Assembly: GCF_029227915.1 (NCBI RefSeq)
Contig: NC_079879.1
Span: 28,526,501-28,590,500 of the forward strand
Reading direction: 5' to 3'
Source of the DNA: Hydractinia symbiolongicarpus
Lineage: Eukaryota; Cnidaria; Hydrozoa; Anthoathecata; Hydractiniidae
Length of the DNA: 64,000 nucleotides
How positions within the stretch are numbered: position 1 is the first letter of the stretch; each line of letters opens with the position of its first letter. Positions 37,801 through 52,059 of this stretch are shown here, piece by piece. The notes below the pieces were generated by a model. That model made no database searches. It was not told the DNA's origin and was given only the letters and a program-made list of their open reading frames with translations. Both the position numbers and the translations under genes were made by a program.

Positions 37801-39650
37801 CTTTCTTTGTATACCTTTGACTATACGGGCCGAGTCCGGGATTGACGGGAAATCGCAGGTTTTCGTTTGCCGGCGATTAAACTTCTTTTATTCAGCGTCT
37901 CATCAAAAATGAAAACATTTTTGAAAACTACAATTCTCATGCGTTTTAGTGGTGGAAAAATAAATTAAAAGATCGTTCGGGAAATGAGTTTACTCCCTGG
38001 GTACTACCTTTGTATACTTTTGACTATACGGGCCAAGCCCGGGATTTACGGGAAATCGCGGGTTTTCGTTTGCCGGCGATTAAACTTCTTTTATTCAGCG
38101 TCTCATCAGAAATGAAAACATTTTTAAAAACTACAATTCTCATGCGGTTTAGTGGTGAAAAAATAATTTAAAAAATCGTTCTGGAAATGAGTTTACTCAC
38201 AGGGTACTTTCTTTGTATACATTCGACTATACGGGCCAAGCCCGGGATTTACGGGAAATCGCGGGTTTTCGTTTGCCGGCGATTAAATCTCTTTCACTAA
38301 CCGTCTCATCAAAAATGAAAACATTTTTAAAAACTACAAGTCTCATGCGTTTTAGTGGTGAAAAAAAAGTTAAAAAATCGTTCGGGAAATGAGTTTACTC
38401 CCTGGGTACTTTCTTTGTATACTTTTGACTATACGGGCCGAGTCCGGGATTTACGGGAAGTCGCGGGTTTTCGTTTGCCGGCAATTAAACTTCTTTTATT
38501 CAGCGTCTCATCAAAAATGAAAACATTTTTAAAAACTACAAGTCTCATGGGCTTTAGTGGTGAAATAATAATTTGAAAAATCGTTCGGGAAATGAGTTTA
38601 CACCCCGGGTACTTTCTTTGTATACTTTTGACTATACGGGCCGAGTCGGGGATTTACGGGAAATCGCAGGTTTTCGTTTGCCGGCGATTAAACTTCTTTT
38701 ATTCAGCGTCTCATCAAAAATGAAAACATTTTTGAAAACTACAAGTCTCATGCGTTTTAGTGGTGAAAAAATAATTTAAGAAATCGTTCGGGAAATGAGT
38801 TTACACCCTGGGTACTTTCTCTGTATACTTTTGACTATACGGGCCGAGTCCGGGATTTACGGGAAATCGCAGGTTTTCGTTTGCCGGCGATTAAACTTCT
38901 TTTATTCAGCGTCTCATCAAAAATGAAAACATTTTTGAAAACTACAAGTCTCATGCGTTTTAGTGGTGAAAAAATAATTTAAAAAATCGTTCGGCAAATG
39001 AGTTTACTCCCTGGGTACTTTCTTTGTATACTTTTGACTATGCGGGCCGAGTCCGGTGTTTACGGGAAATGGCGGGTTTTCGTTTGCCGGCGATTAAACT
39101 TCTTTTATTCAGCGTCTCATCAAAAATGAAAACATTTTTAAAAACTACAAGTCTCATGCGTTTTAGTGGTGAAAAAAAAGTTAAAAAATCGTTCGGGAAA
39201 TGAGTTTACTCCCTAGGTACTTTCTTTGTATACATTCGACTATACGGACCAAGCCCGGGATTTACGGGAAATCGCGGGATTTCGTTTGCCGGCGATTAAA
39301 CCTCTTTTATTAAGCGTCTCAACAAAAATGAAAACATTTTAGAAAACTGCAAGTCTCATGCGGTTTAGTGGTAAAAAGATAATTTAAAAAATCGTTTTGG
39401 AAATGAGTTTACTCACAGGGTACTTTCTTTGTATACATTCGACTATTCGGGCCAAGCCCGGGATTTACGGGAAATCGCGGGTTTTCGGTTGCCGGCAATT
39501 AAACCACTTCCATTAAGCGTCTCTTCAAAAATGAAAACATTTCTGAAAACTACATGTCTCATGCGTTTTAGTGGTGAAAATTAATTTAAAAAAACGTTCG
39601 GGAAATGAGTTTACTCCCTGGGTACTTTCTTTGTATACTTTTGACTATAC
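34830..39650 (+). repeat. Class C/D block, reference copy of the 8,519-bp-offset duplication
   Basis: This whole stretch recurs at 43,349-48,169 (offset 8,519 bp, 42 monomers). Its first part, to about 37,540, also recurs at 39,700-42,410 (offset 4,868 bp, 24 monomers). Landmarks are the 'cgtcacatc' change near 37,290, 'gtgcgggaatt' at 37,631 and 'ccctaggtac' near 39,210. F-type monomers occupy 38,573-39,360. Confidence 0.84.
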
Positions 39651-42405
39651 GGGCCGAGTCCGGGATTTCCGGGAAATCTCGGTTTTTCGTTTGCCGGCGA
39701 TTAAACTTCTTTTATTCAGCGTGTCATCAAAAATGAAAACATTTTTGAAAACTACAAGTCTCATGCGTTTTAGTGGTGAAAAAATAGTATAAAAAATCGT
39801 TCGGGAAATGAGTTTACTCCCTGGGTACTTTCTTTGTATACTTTTGATTATACGGGCCGAGTCCGGGGTTTACGGGAAATGGCGGGTTTTTGTTTGCCGG
39901 CGATTAAACTGCTTTTATTCAGCGTCTCATCAAAAATGAAAACATTTTTGAAAACTACAAGTCTCATGCGTTTTAGTGGTGAAAAAATAGTATAAAAAAT
40001 CGTTCGGGAAATGAGTTTACTCCCTGGGTACTTTCTTTGTATACTTTTGACTATCCGGGCCGAGTCCGGGGTTTACGGGAAATGGCGGGTTTTCGTTTGC
40101 CGGCGATTAAACTTCTTTTATTCCGCGTCTCATCAAAAATGAAAACATTTTTAAAAACTACAAGTCTCATGCGTTTTAGTGGTGAAAATATAATTTAAAA
40201 AATCGTTTTGGAAATGAGTTTACTCACAGGGTACTTTCTTTGTATACATTCGACTATACGGGCCAAGCCCGGGATTTACGGGAAATCGCGGGTTTTCGTT
40301 TGCCAGCGATTAAACCACTTTCATTAAGCGTCTCATCAAAAATGAAAACATTTCTGAAAACTACAAGTCTCATGCGTTTTAGTGGTGAGAAAATAATTTA
40401 AAAAATCGCTCGGGAAATGAGTTTACTCCCTGGGTACTTTCTTTGTATACTTTTGACTATACGGGCCGAGTCCGGGATTTACGGGAAATCTCGGTTTTTC
40501 GTTTGCCGGCTATTAAACGTCTTTTATTCAGCGTCTCATCAAAAATGAAAACATTTTTAAAAACTACAAGTCTCATGGGCTTCAGTGGTGAAATAATAAT
40601 TTAAAAAATCGTTTGGGAAATTAGTTTACTCCCTGGGTACTTTCTTTGTATACCTTTGACTATACGGGCCGAGTCCGGGATTGACGGGAAATCGCAGGTT
40701 TTCGTTTGCCGGCGATTAAACTTCTTTTATTCAGCGTCTCATCAAAAATGAAAACATTTTTGAAAACTACAATTTTCATGCGTTTTAGTGGTGGAAAAAT
40801 AAATTAAAAGATCGTTCGGGAAATGACTTTACTCCCTGGGTACTACCTTTGTATACTTTTGACTATACGGGCCAAGCCCGGGATTTACGGAAAATCGCGG
40901 GTTTTCGTTTGCCGGCGATTAAACTTCTTTTATTCAGCGTCTCATCAGAAATGAAAACATTTTTAAAAACTACAATTCTCATGCGTTTTAGTGGTGAAAA
41001 AATAATTTAAAAAATCGTTCTGGAAATGAGTTTACTCACAGGGTACTTTCTTTGTATACATTCGACTATACGGGCCAAGCCCGGGATTTACGGGAAATCG
41101 CGGGTTTTCGTTTGCCGGCGATTAAACCTCTTTCATTGAGCGTCTCATCAAAAATGAAAATATTTTTAAAAACTACAAGTCTCGTGCGTTTTAGTGGTGA
41201 AAAAAAAGTTAAAAAATCGTTCTGGAAATGAGTTTACTCACAGGGTACTTTCTTTGTATACATTCGACTATACGGGCCAAGCCCGGGATTTACGGGAAAT
41301 CGCGGGTTTTCGTTTGCCGGCGATTAAACCTCTTTCATTAAGCGTCTCATCAAAAATGAAAACATTTTTAAAAACTACAAGTCTCGTGCGTTTTAGTGGG
41401 GAAAAAATAATTTAAAAAATCGTTCGGGAAATGAGTTTACTCCCTGGGTACTTTCTTTGTATACTTTTGAGTATACGGGCCGAGTCCGGGGTTTACGGGA
41501 AATGGCGCGTTTTCGTTTGCCGGCGATTAAACTTCTTTTATTCAGCGTGTCATCAAAAATGAAAACATTTTTAAAAACTACAAGTCTCATGGGCTTTAGT
41601 GGTGAAATAATAATTAAAAAAATCGTTCTGGAAATGAGTTTACACCCTGGGTACTTTCTTTGTATACTTTTGACTATACGGGCCGAGTCCGGGATTTACG
41701 GGAAATCGCAGGTTTTCGTTTGCCGGCGATTAAACTTCTTTTATTCAGCTTCTCATCAAAAATGAAAACATTTTTGAAAACTACAAGTCTCATGCGTTTT
41801 AGTGGTGAAAAAATAATTTAAAAAATCGTTCGGGAAATGAGTTTACTCCCTGGGTACTTTCTTTGTATACTTTTGATTATACGGGCCGAGTCCGGGGTTT
41901 ACGGGAAATGGCGGGTTTTTGTTTGCCGGCGATTAAACTGCTTTTATTCAGCGTCTCATCAAAAATGAAAACATTTTTGAAAACTACAAGTCTCATGCGT
42001 TTTAGTGGTGAAAAAATAGTATAAAAAATCGTTCGGGAAATGAGTTTACTCCCTGGGTACTTTCTTTGTATACTTTTGACTATCCGGGCCGAGTCCGGGG
42101 TTTACGGGAAATGGCGGGTTTTCGTTTGCCGGCGATTAAACTTCTTTTATTCCGCGTCACATCAAAAATGAAAACATTTTTAAAAACTACAAGTCTCATG
42201 CGTTTTAGTGGTGAAAATATAATTTAAAAAATCGTTTTGGAAATGAGTTTACTCACAGGGTACTTTCTTTGTATACATTCGACTATACGGGCCAAGCCCG
42301 GGATTTACGGGAAATCGCGGGTTTTCGTTTGCCAGCGATTAAACCACTTTCATTAAGCGTCTCATCAAAAATGAAAACATTTCTGAAAACTACAAGTCTC
42401 ATGCG
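38755..42405 (+). repeat. 3,651-bp tandem duplication, copy 1 (18 monomers)
   Basis: It runs from an 'aagaaatcg' F monomer through 'ccctaggtac', 'acttccattaag', the 'tttccgggaaatctcgg/gtgtcatc' hybrid at 39,633, then class C monomers to an attcg/'gccagcg' monomer. It overlaps the end of the 34.8-39.65 kb block because the duplications are nested. The 5' boundary is approximate, within shared sequence. Confidence 0.84.
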
Positions 42406-45400
42406 TTTTAGTGGTGAAAAAATAATTTAAGAAATCGTTCGGGAAATGAGTTTACACCCTGGGTACTTTCTCTGTATACTTTTGACTATACGGGCCGAGT
42501 CCGGGATTTACGGGAAATCGCAGGTTTTCGTTTGCCGGCGATTAAACTTCTTTTATTCAGCGTCTCATCAAAAATGAAAACATTTTTGAAAACTACAAGT
42601 CTCATGCGTTTTAGTGGTGAAAAAATAATTTAAAAAATCGTTCGGCAAATGAGTTTACTCCCTGGGTACTTTCTTTGTATACTTTTGACTATGCGGGCCG
42701 AGTCCGGTGTTTACGGGAAATGGCGGGTTTTCGTTTGCCGGCGATTAAACTTCTTTTATTCAGCGTCTCATCAAAAATGAAAACATTTTTAAAAACTACA
42801 AGTCTCATGCGTTTTAGTGGTGAAAAAAAAGTTAAAAAATCGTTCGGGAAATGAGTTTACTCCCTAGGTACTTTCTTTGTATACATTCGACTATACGGAC
42901 CAAGCCCGGGATTTACGGGAAATCGCGGGATTTCGTTTGCCGGCGATTAAACCTCTTTTATTAAGCGTCTCAACAAAAATGAAAACATTTTAGAAAACTG
43001 CAAGTCTCATGCGGTTTAGTGGTAAAAAGATAATTTAAAAAATCGTTTTGGAAATGAGTTTACTCACAGGGTACTTTCTTTGTATACATTCGACTATTCG
43101 GGCCAAGCCCGGGATTTACGGGAAATCGCGGGTTTTCGGTTGCCGGCAATTAAACCACTTCCATTAAGCGTCTCTTCAAAAATGAAAACATTTCTGAAAA
43201 CTACATGTCTCATGCGTTTTAGTGGTGAAAATTAATTTAAAAAAACGTTCGGGAAATGAGTTTACTCCCTGGGTACTTTCTTTGTATACTTTTGACTATA
43301 CGGGCCGAGTCCGGGATTTCCGGGAAATCTCGGTTTTTCGTTTGCCGGCGATTAAACTTCTTTTATTCAGCGTGTCATCAAAAATGAAAACATTTTTGAA
43401 AACTACAAGTCTCATGCGTTTTAGTGGTGAAAAAATAGTATAAAAAATCGTTCGGGAAATGAGTTTACTCCCTGGGTACTTTCTTTGTATACTTTTGATT
43501 ATACGGGCCGAGTCCGGGGTTTACGGGAAATGGCGGGTTTTTGTTTGCCGGCGATTAAACTGCTTTTATTCAGCGTCTCATCAAAAATGAAAACATTTTT
43601 GAAAACTACAAGTCTCATGCGTTTTAGTGGTGAAAAAATAGTATAAAAAATCGTTCGGGAAATGAGTTTACTCCCTGGGTACTTTCTTTGTATACTTTTG
43701 ACTATCCGGGCCGAGTCCGGGGTTTACGGGAAATGGCGGGTTTTCGTTTGCCGGCGATTAAACTTCTTTTATTCCGCGTCTCATCAAAAATGAAAACATT
43801 TTTAAAAACTACAAGTCTCATGCGTTTTAGTGGTGAAAATATAATTTAAAAAATCGTTTTGGAAATGAGTTTACTCACAGGGTACTTTCTTTGTATACAT
43901 TCGACTATACGGGCCAAGCCCGGGATTTACGGGAAATCGCGGGTTTTCGTTTGCCAGCGATTAAACCACTTTCATTAAGCGTCTCATCAAAAATGAAAAC
44001 ATTTCTGAAAACTACAAGTCTCATGCGTTTTAGTGGTGAGAAAATAATTTAAAAAATCGCTCGGGAAATGAGTTTACTCCCTGGGTACTTTCTTTGTATA
44101 CTTTTGACTATACGGGCCGAGTCCGGGATTTACGGGAAATCTCGGTTTTTCGTTTGCCGGCTATTAAACGTCTTTTATTCAGCGTCTCATCAAAAATGAA
44201 AACATTTTTAAAAACTACAAGTCTCATGGGCTTCAGTGGTGAAATAATAATTTAAAAAATCGTTTGGGAAATTAGTTTACTCCCTGGGTACTTTCTTTGT
44301 ATACCTTTGACTATACGGGCCGAGTCCGGGATTGACGGGAAATCGCAGGTTTTCGTTTGCCGGCGATTAAACTTCTTTTATTCAGCGTCTCATCAAAAAT
44401 GAAAACATTTTTGAAAACTACAATTTTCATGCGTTTTAGTGGTGGAAAAATAAATTAAAAGATCGTTCGGGAAATGACTTTACTCCCTGGGTACTACCTT
44501 TGTATACTTTTGACTATACGGGCCAAGCCCGGGATTTACGGAAAATCGCGGGTTTTCGTTTGCCGGCGATTAAACTTCTTTTATTCAGCGTCTCATCAGA
44601 AATGAAAACATTTTTAAAAACTACAATTCTCATGCGTTTTAGTGGTGAAAAAATAATTTAAAAAATCGTTCTGGAAATGAGTTTACTCACAGGGTACTTT
44701 CTTTGTATACATTCGACTATACGGGCCAAGCCCGGGATTTACGGGAAATCGCGGGTTTTCGTTTGCCGGCGATTAAACCTCTTTCATTGAGCGTCTCATC
44801 AAAAATGAAAATATTTTTAAAAACTACAAGTCTCGTGCGTTTTAGTGGTGAAAAAAAAGTTAAAAAATCGTTCTGGAAATGAGTTTACTCACAGGGTACT
44901 TTCTTTGTATACATTCGACTATACGGGCCAAGCCCGGGATTTACGGGAAATCGCGGGTTTTCGTTTGCCGGCGATTAAACCTCTTTCATTAAGCGTCTCA
45001 TCAAAAATGAAAACATTTTTAAAAACTACAAGTCTCGTGCGTTTTAGTGGGGAAAAAATAATTTAAAAAATCGTTCGGGAAATGAGTTTACTCCCTGGGT
45101 ACTTTCTTTGTATACTTTTGAGTATACGGGCCGAGTCCGGGGTTTACGGGAAATGGCGCGTTTTCGTTTGCCGGCGATTAAACTTCTTTTATTCAGCGTG
45201 TCATCAAAAATGAAAACATTTTTAAAAACTACAAGTCTCATGGGCTTTAGTGGTGAAATAATAATTAAAAAAATCGTTCTGGAAATGAGTTTACACCCTG
45301 GGTACTTTCTTTGTATACTTTTGACTATACGGGCCGAGTCCGGGATTTACGGGAAATCGCAGGTTTTCGTTTGCCGGCGATTAAACTTCTTTTATTCAGC

Positions 45401-46056
45401 TTCTCATCAAAAATGAAAACATTTTTGAAAACTACAAGTCTCATGCGTTTTAGTGGTGAAAAAATAATTTAAAAAATCGTTCGGGAAATGAGTTTACTCC
45501 CTGGGTACTTTCTTTGTATACTTTTGATTATACGGGCCGAGTCCGGGGTTTACGGGAAATGGCGGGTTTTTGTTTGCCGGCGATTAAACTGCTTTTATTC
45601 AGCGTCTCATCAAAAATGAAAACATTTTTGAAAACTACAAGTCTCATGCGTTTTAGTGGTGAAAAAATAGTATAAAAAATCGTTCGGGAAATGAGTTTAC
45701 TCCCTGGGTACTTTCTTTGTATACTTTTGACTATCCGGGCCGAGTCCGGGGTTTACGGGAAATGGCGGGTTTTCGTTTGCCGGCGATTAAACTTCTTTTA
45801 TTCCGCGTCACATCAAAAATGAAAACATTTTTAAAAACTACAAGTCTCATGCGTTTTAGTGGTGAAAATATAATTTAAAAAATCGTTTTGGAAATGAGTT
45901 TACTCACAGGGTACTTTCTTTGTATACATTCGACTATACGGGCCAAGCCCGGGATTTACGGGAAATCGCGGGTTTTCGTTTGCCAGCGATTAAACCACTT
46001 TCATTAAGCGTCTCATCAAAAATGAAAACATTTCTGAAAACTACAAGTCTCATGCG
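42406..46056 (+). repeat. 3,651-bp tandem duplication, copy 2
   Basis: Follows copy 1 at a constant 3,651-bp offset. I saw no difference at the landmarks checked ('ttcggttgccgg', 'acgttcggg', 'ggcttcag', 'gcgcg', 'cgtcacatc'). Such near-identity implies a very recent event or an assembly duplication. After about 46,057 the sequence leaves copy 1 and continues as 37,540 onward. Confidence 0.84.
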
Positions 46057-46789
46057 TTTTAGTGGTGAGAAAATAATTTAAAAAATCGCTCGTGAAATGA
46101 GTTTACTCCCTGGGTACTTTCTTTGTATACTTTTGACTATACGGGCCGAGTGCGGGAATTACGGGAAATCTCGGTTTTTCGTTTGCCGGCGATTAAACTT
46201 CTTTTATTCAGCGTCTCATCAAAAATGAAAACATTTTTAAAAACTACAAGTCTCATGGGCTTTAGTGGTGAAATAATAATTTAAAAAATCGTTTGGGAAA
46301 TTAGTTTACTCCGTGGGTACTTTCTTTGTATACCTTTGACTATACGGGCCGAGTCCGGGATTGACGGGAAATCGCAGGTTTTCGTTTGCCGGCGATTAAA
46401 CTTCTTTTATTCAGCGTCTCATCAAAAATGAAAACATTTTTGAAAACTACAATTCTCATGCGTTTTAGTGGTGGAAAAATAAATTAAAAGATCGTTCGGG
46501 AAATGAGTTTACTCCCTGGGTACTACCTTTGTATACTTTTGACTATACGGGCCAAGCCCGGGATTTACGGGAAATCGCGGGTTTTCGTTTGCCGGCGATT
46601 AAACTTCTTTTATTCAGCGTCTCATCAGAAATGAAAACATTTTTAAAAACTACAATTCTCATGCGGTTTAGTGGTGAAAAAATAATTTAAAAAATCGTTC
46701 TGGAAATGAGTTTACTCACAGGGTACTTTCTTTGTATACATTCGACTATACGGGCCAAGCCCGGGATTTACGGGAAATCGCGGGTTTTC
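46057..46789 (+). repeat. Class C monomers linking the duplications to the 13-monomer HOR
   Basis: It matches 37,538-38,270 at an 8,519-bp offset, including 'gctcgtgaaatg' and 'gtgcgggaatt' (46,150). Nothing other than satellite is seen. Confidence 0.8.
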
Positions 46790-49424
46790 GTTTGCCGGCG
46801 ATTAAATCTCTTTCACTAACCGTCTCATCAAAAATGAAAACATTTTTAAAAACTACAAGTCTCATGCGTTTTAGTGGTGAAAAAAAAGTTAAAAAATCGT
46901 TCGGGAAATGAGTTTACTCCCTGGGTACTTTCTTTGTATACTTTTGACTATACGGGCCGAGTCCGGGATTTACGGGAAGTCGCGGGTTTTCGTTTGCCGG
47001 CAATTAAACTTCTTTTATTCAGCGTCTCATCAAAAATGAAAACATTTTTAAAAACTACAAGTCTCATGGGCTTTAGTGGTGAAATAATAATTTGAAAAAT
47101 CGTTCGGGAAATGAGTTTACACCCCGGGTACTTTCTTTGTATACTTTTGACTATACGGGCCGAGTCGGGGATTTACGGGAAATCGCAGGTTTTCGTTTGC
47201 CGGCGATTAAACTTCTTTTATTCAGCGTCTCATCAAAAATGAAAACATTTTTGAAAACTACAAGTCTCATGCGTTTTAGTGGTGAAAAAATAATTTAAGA
47301 AATCGTTCGGGAAATGAGTTTACACCCTGGGTACTTTCTCTGTATACTTTTGACTATACGGGCCGAGTCCGGGATTTACGGGAAATCGCAGGTTTTCGTT
47401 TGCCGGCGATTAAACTTCTTTTATTCAGCGTCTCATCAAAAATGAAAACATTTTTGAAAACTACAAGTCTCATGCGTTTTAGTGGTGAAAAAATAATTTA
47501 AAAAATCGTTCGGCAAATGAGTTTACTCCCTGGGTACTTTCTTTGTATACTTTTGACTATGCGGGCCGAGTCCGGTGTTTACGGGAAATGGCGGGTTTTC
47601 GTTTGCCGGCGATTAAACTTCTTTTATTCAGCGTCTCATCAAAAATGAAAACATTTTTAAAAACTACAAGTCTCATGCGTTTTAGTGGTGAAAAAAAAGT
47701 TAAAAAATCGTTCGGGAAATGAGTTTACTCCCTAGGTACTTTCTTTGTATACATTCGACTATACGGACCAAGCCCGGGATTTACGGGAAATCGCGGGATT
47801 TCGTTTGCCGGCGATTAAACCTCTTTTATTAAGCGTCTCAACAAAAATGAAAACATTTTAGAAAACTGCAAGTCTCATGCGGTTTAGTGGTAAAAAGATA
47901 ATTTAAAAAATCGTTTTGGAAATGAGTTTACTCACAGGGTACTTTCTTTGTATACATTCGACTATTCGGGCCAAGCCCGGGATTTACGGGAAATCGCGGG
48001 TTTTCGGTTGCCGGCAATTAAACCACTTCCATTAAGCGTCTCTTCAAAAATGAAAACATTTCTGAAAACTACATGTCTCATGCGTTTTAGTGGTGAAAAT
48101 TAATTTAAAAAAACGTTCGGGAAATGAGTTTACTCCCTGGGTACTTTCTTTGTATACTTTTGATTATACGGGCCGAGTCCGGGGTTTAAGGGAAATGGCG
48201 GGTTTTCGTTTGCCGGCGATTAAACTTCTTTTATTCCGCGTCTCATCAAAAATGAAATCATTTTTAAAAACTACAAGTCTCATGCGTTTTAGTGGTGAAA
48301 ATATAATTTAAAAAATCGTTTTGGAAATGAGTTTACTCACAGGGTACTTTCTTTGTATACATTCGACTATACGGGCCAAGCCCGGGATTTACGGGAAATC
48401 GCGGGTTTTCGTTTGCCAGCGATTAAACCACTTTCATTAAGCGTCTCATCAAAAATGAAAACATTTCTGAAAACTACAAGTCTCATGCGTTTTAGTGGTG
48501 AGAAAATAATTTAAAAAATCGCTCGGGAAATGAGTTTACTCCCTGGGTACTTTCTTTGTATACTTTTGACTATACGGGCCGAGTCCGGGATTTCCGGGAA
48601 ATCTCGGTTTTTCGTTTGCCGGCGATTAAACTTCTTTTATTAAGCGTCTCATCAAAAATGAAAACATTTTTAAAAACTACAAGTCTCATGGGCTTTAGTG
48701 GTGAAATAATAATTTAAAAAATCGTTTGGGAAATTAGTTTACTCCCTGGGTACTTTCTTTGTATACCTTTGACTATACGGGCCGAGTCCGGGATTGACGG
48801 GAAATCGCAGGTTTTCGTTTGCCGGCGATTAAACTTCTTTTATTCAGCGTCTCATCAAAAATGAAAACATTTTTGAAAACTACAATTCTCATGCGTTTTA
48901 GTGGTGGAAAAATAAATTAAGAGATCGTTCGGGAAATGAGTTTACTCCCTGGGTACTACCTTTCTATACTTTTGACTATACGGGCCAAGCCCGGGATTTA
49001 CGGGAAATCGCGGGTTTTCGTTTGCCGGCGATTAAACTTCTTTTATTCAGCGTCTCATCAGAAATGAAAACATTTTTAAAAACTACAATTCTCATGCGTT
49101 TTAGTGGTGAAAAAATAATTTAAAAAATCGTTCTGGAAATGAGTTTACTCACAGGGTACTTTCTTTGTATACATTCGACTATACGGGCCAAGCCCGGGGT
49201 TTACGGGAAATCGCGGGTTTTCGTTTGCCGGCGATTAAAGCTCTTTCACTAAGCGTCTCATCAAAAATGAAAACATTTTTAAAAACTACAAGTCTCATGC
49301 GTTTTAGTGGTGAAAAAAAAGTTAAAAAATCGTTCGGGAAATGAGTTTACTCCCTGGGTACTTTCTTTGTATACTTTTGACTATACGGGCCGAGTCCGGG
49401 ATTTACGGGAAATCGCGGGTTTTC
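46790..49424 (+). repeat. 13-monomer HOR, copy 1 (2,635 bp)
   Basis: The order is a 'gaaaaaaaagtt' monomer, F, 'aagaaatcg', 'cggcaaatg/ggtgttta', 'ccctaggtac', 'acttccattaag', 'gattat/gtttaaggg', attcg/'gccagcg', 'tttccgggaaatctcgg', 'tatacctttg', 'ctacctttctatac', attcg, then another 'gaaaaaaaagtt'. It repeats twice more at 2,635 bp. Its first part is also shared with 38.3-39.65 kb. Confidence 0.82.
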
Positions 49425-52059
49425 GTTTGCCGGCGATTAAACCTCTTTCACTAAGCGTCTCATCAAAAATGAAAACATTTTTAAAAACTACAAGTCTCAT
49501 GCGTTTTAGTGGTGAAAAAAAAGTTAAAAAATCGTTCGGGAAATGAGTTTACTCCCTGGGTACTTTCTTTGTATACTTTTGACTATACGGGCCGAGTCCG
49601 GGATTTACGGGAAGTCGCGGGTTTTCGTTTGCCGGCAATTAAACTTCTTTTATTCAGCGTCTCATCAAAAATGAAAACATTTTTAAAAACTACAAGTCTC
49701 ATGGGCTTTAGTGGTGAAATAATAAATTGAAAAATCGTTCGGGAAATGAGTTTACACCCCGGGTACTTTCTTTGTATACTTTTGACTATACGGGCCGAGT
49801 CGGGGATTTACGGGAAATCGCAGGTTTTCGTTTGCCGGCGATTAAACTTCTTTTATTCAGCGTCTCATCAAAAATGAAAACATTTTTGAAAACTACATGT
49901 CTCATGCGTTTTAGTGGTGAAAAAATAATTTAAGAAATCGTTCGGGAAATAAGTTTACACCCTGGGTACTTTCTCTGTATACTTTTGACTATACGGGCCG
50001 AGTCCGGGATTTACGGGAAATCGCAGGTTTTCGTTTGCCGGCGATTAAACTTCTTTTATTCAGCGTCTCATCAAAAATGAAAACATTTTTGAAAACTACA
50101 AGTCTCATGCGTTTTAGTGGTGAAAAAATAATTTAAAAAATCGTTCGGCAAATGAGTTTACTCCCTGGGTACTTTCTTTGTATACTTTTGACTATGCGGG
50201 CCGAGTCCGGTGTTTACGGGAAATGGCGGGTTTTCGTTTGCCGGCGATTAAACTTCTTTTATTCAGCGTCTCATCAAAAATGAAAACATTTTTAAAAACT
50301 ACAAGTCTCATGCGTTTTAGTGGTGAAAAAAAAGTTAAAAAATCGTTCGGGAAATGAGTTTACTCCCTAGGTACTTTCTTTGTATACATTCGACTATACG
50401 GACCAAGCCCGGGATTTACGGGAAATCGCGGGATTTCGTTTGCCGGCGATTAAACCTCTTTTATTAAGCGTCTCAACAAAAATGAAAACATTTTAGAAAA
50501 CTGCAAGTCTCATGCGGTTTAGTGGTAAAAAGATAATTTAAAAAATCGTTTTGGAAATGAGTTTACTCACAGGGTACTTTCTTTGTATACATTCGACTAT
50601 TCGGGCCAAGCCCGGGATTTACGGGAAATCGCGGGTTTTCGGTTGCCGGCAATTAAACCACTTCCATTAAGCGTCTCTTCAAAAATGAAAACATTTCTGA
50701 AAACTACATGTCTCATGCGTTTTAGTGGTGAAAATTAATTTAAAAAAACGTTCGGGAAATGAGTTTACTCCCTGGGTACTTTCTTTGTATACTTTTGATT
50801 ATACGGGCCGAGTCCGGGGTTTAAGGGAAATGGCGGGTTTTCGTTTGCCGGCGATTAAACTTCTTTTATTCCGCGTCTCATCAAAAATGAAATCATTTTT
50901 AAAAACTACAAGTCTCATGCGTTTTAGTGGTGAAAATATAATTTAAAAAATCGTTTTGGAAATGAGTTTACTCACAGGGTACTTTCTTTGTATACATTCG
51001 ACTATACGGGCCAAGCCCGGGATTTACGGGAAATCGCGGGTTTTCGTTTGCCAGCGATTAAACCACTTTCATTAAGCGTCTCATCAAAAATGAAAACATT
51101 TCTGAAAACTACAAGTCTCATGCGTTTTAGTGGTGAGAAAATAATTTAAAAAATCGCTCGGGAAATGAGTTTACTCCCTGGGTACTTTCTTTGTATACTT
51201 TTGACTATACGGGCCGAGTCCGGGATTTCCGGGAAATCTCGGTTTTTCGTTTGCCGGCGATTAAACTTCTTTTATTAAGCGTCTCATCAAAAATGAAAAC
51301 ATTTTTAAAAACTACAAGTCTCATGGGCTTTAGTGGTGAAATAATAATTTAAAAAATCGTTTGGGAAATTAGTTTACTCCCTGGGTACTTTCTTTGTATA
51401 CCTTTGACTATACGGGCCGAGTCCGGGATTGACGGGAAATCGCAGGTTTTCGTTTGCCGGCGATTAAACTTCTTTTATTCAGCGTCTCATCAAAAATGAA
51501 AACATTTTTGAAAACTACAATTCTCATGCGTTTTAGTGGTGGAAAAATAAATTAAGAGATCGTTCGGGAAATGAGTTTACTCCCTGGGTACTACCTTTCT
51601 ATACTTTTGACTATACGGGCCAAGCCCGGGATTTACGGGAAATCGCGGGTTTTCGTTTGCCGGCGATTAAACTTCTTTTATTCAGCGTCTCATCAGAAAT
51701 GAAAACATTTTTAAAAACTACAATTCTCATGCGTTTTAGTGGTGAAAAAATAATTTAAAAAATCGTTCTGGAAATGAGTTTACTCACAGGGTACTTTCTT
51801 TGTATACATTCGACTATACGGGCCAAGCCCGGGGTTTACGGGAAATCGCGGGTTTTCGTTTGCCGGCGATTAAAGCTCTTTCACTAAGCGTCTCATCAAA
51901 AATGAAAACATTTTTAAAAACTACAAGTCTCATGCGTTTTAGTGGTGAAAAAAAAGTTAAAAAATCGTTCGGGAAATGAGTTTACTCCCTGGGTACTTTC
52001 TTTGTATACTTTTGACTATACGGGCCGAGTCCGGGATTTACGGGAAATCGCGGGTTTTC
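49425..52059 (+). repeat. 13-monomer HOR, copy 2
   Basis: Same order and landmarks as 46,790-49,424, for example 'gtttaaggg' near 50,819 and 'ctacctttctatac' near 51,591. It differs at a few sites, such as 'aataaattg' near 49,722 and 'ctacatgtctc' near 49,895. Both of these are inherited by the next copy. Confidence 0.82.

Noticed and set aside
42406-46056. Treating the near-identical 3,651-bp copies as certain biology
   Set aside because: Near-identity over several kb in a satellite can also come from assembly; without reads I cannot exclude it, so I report the duplication as sequence structure only.
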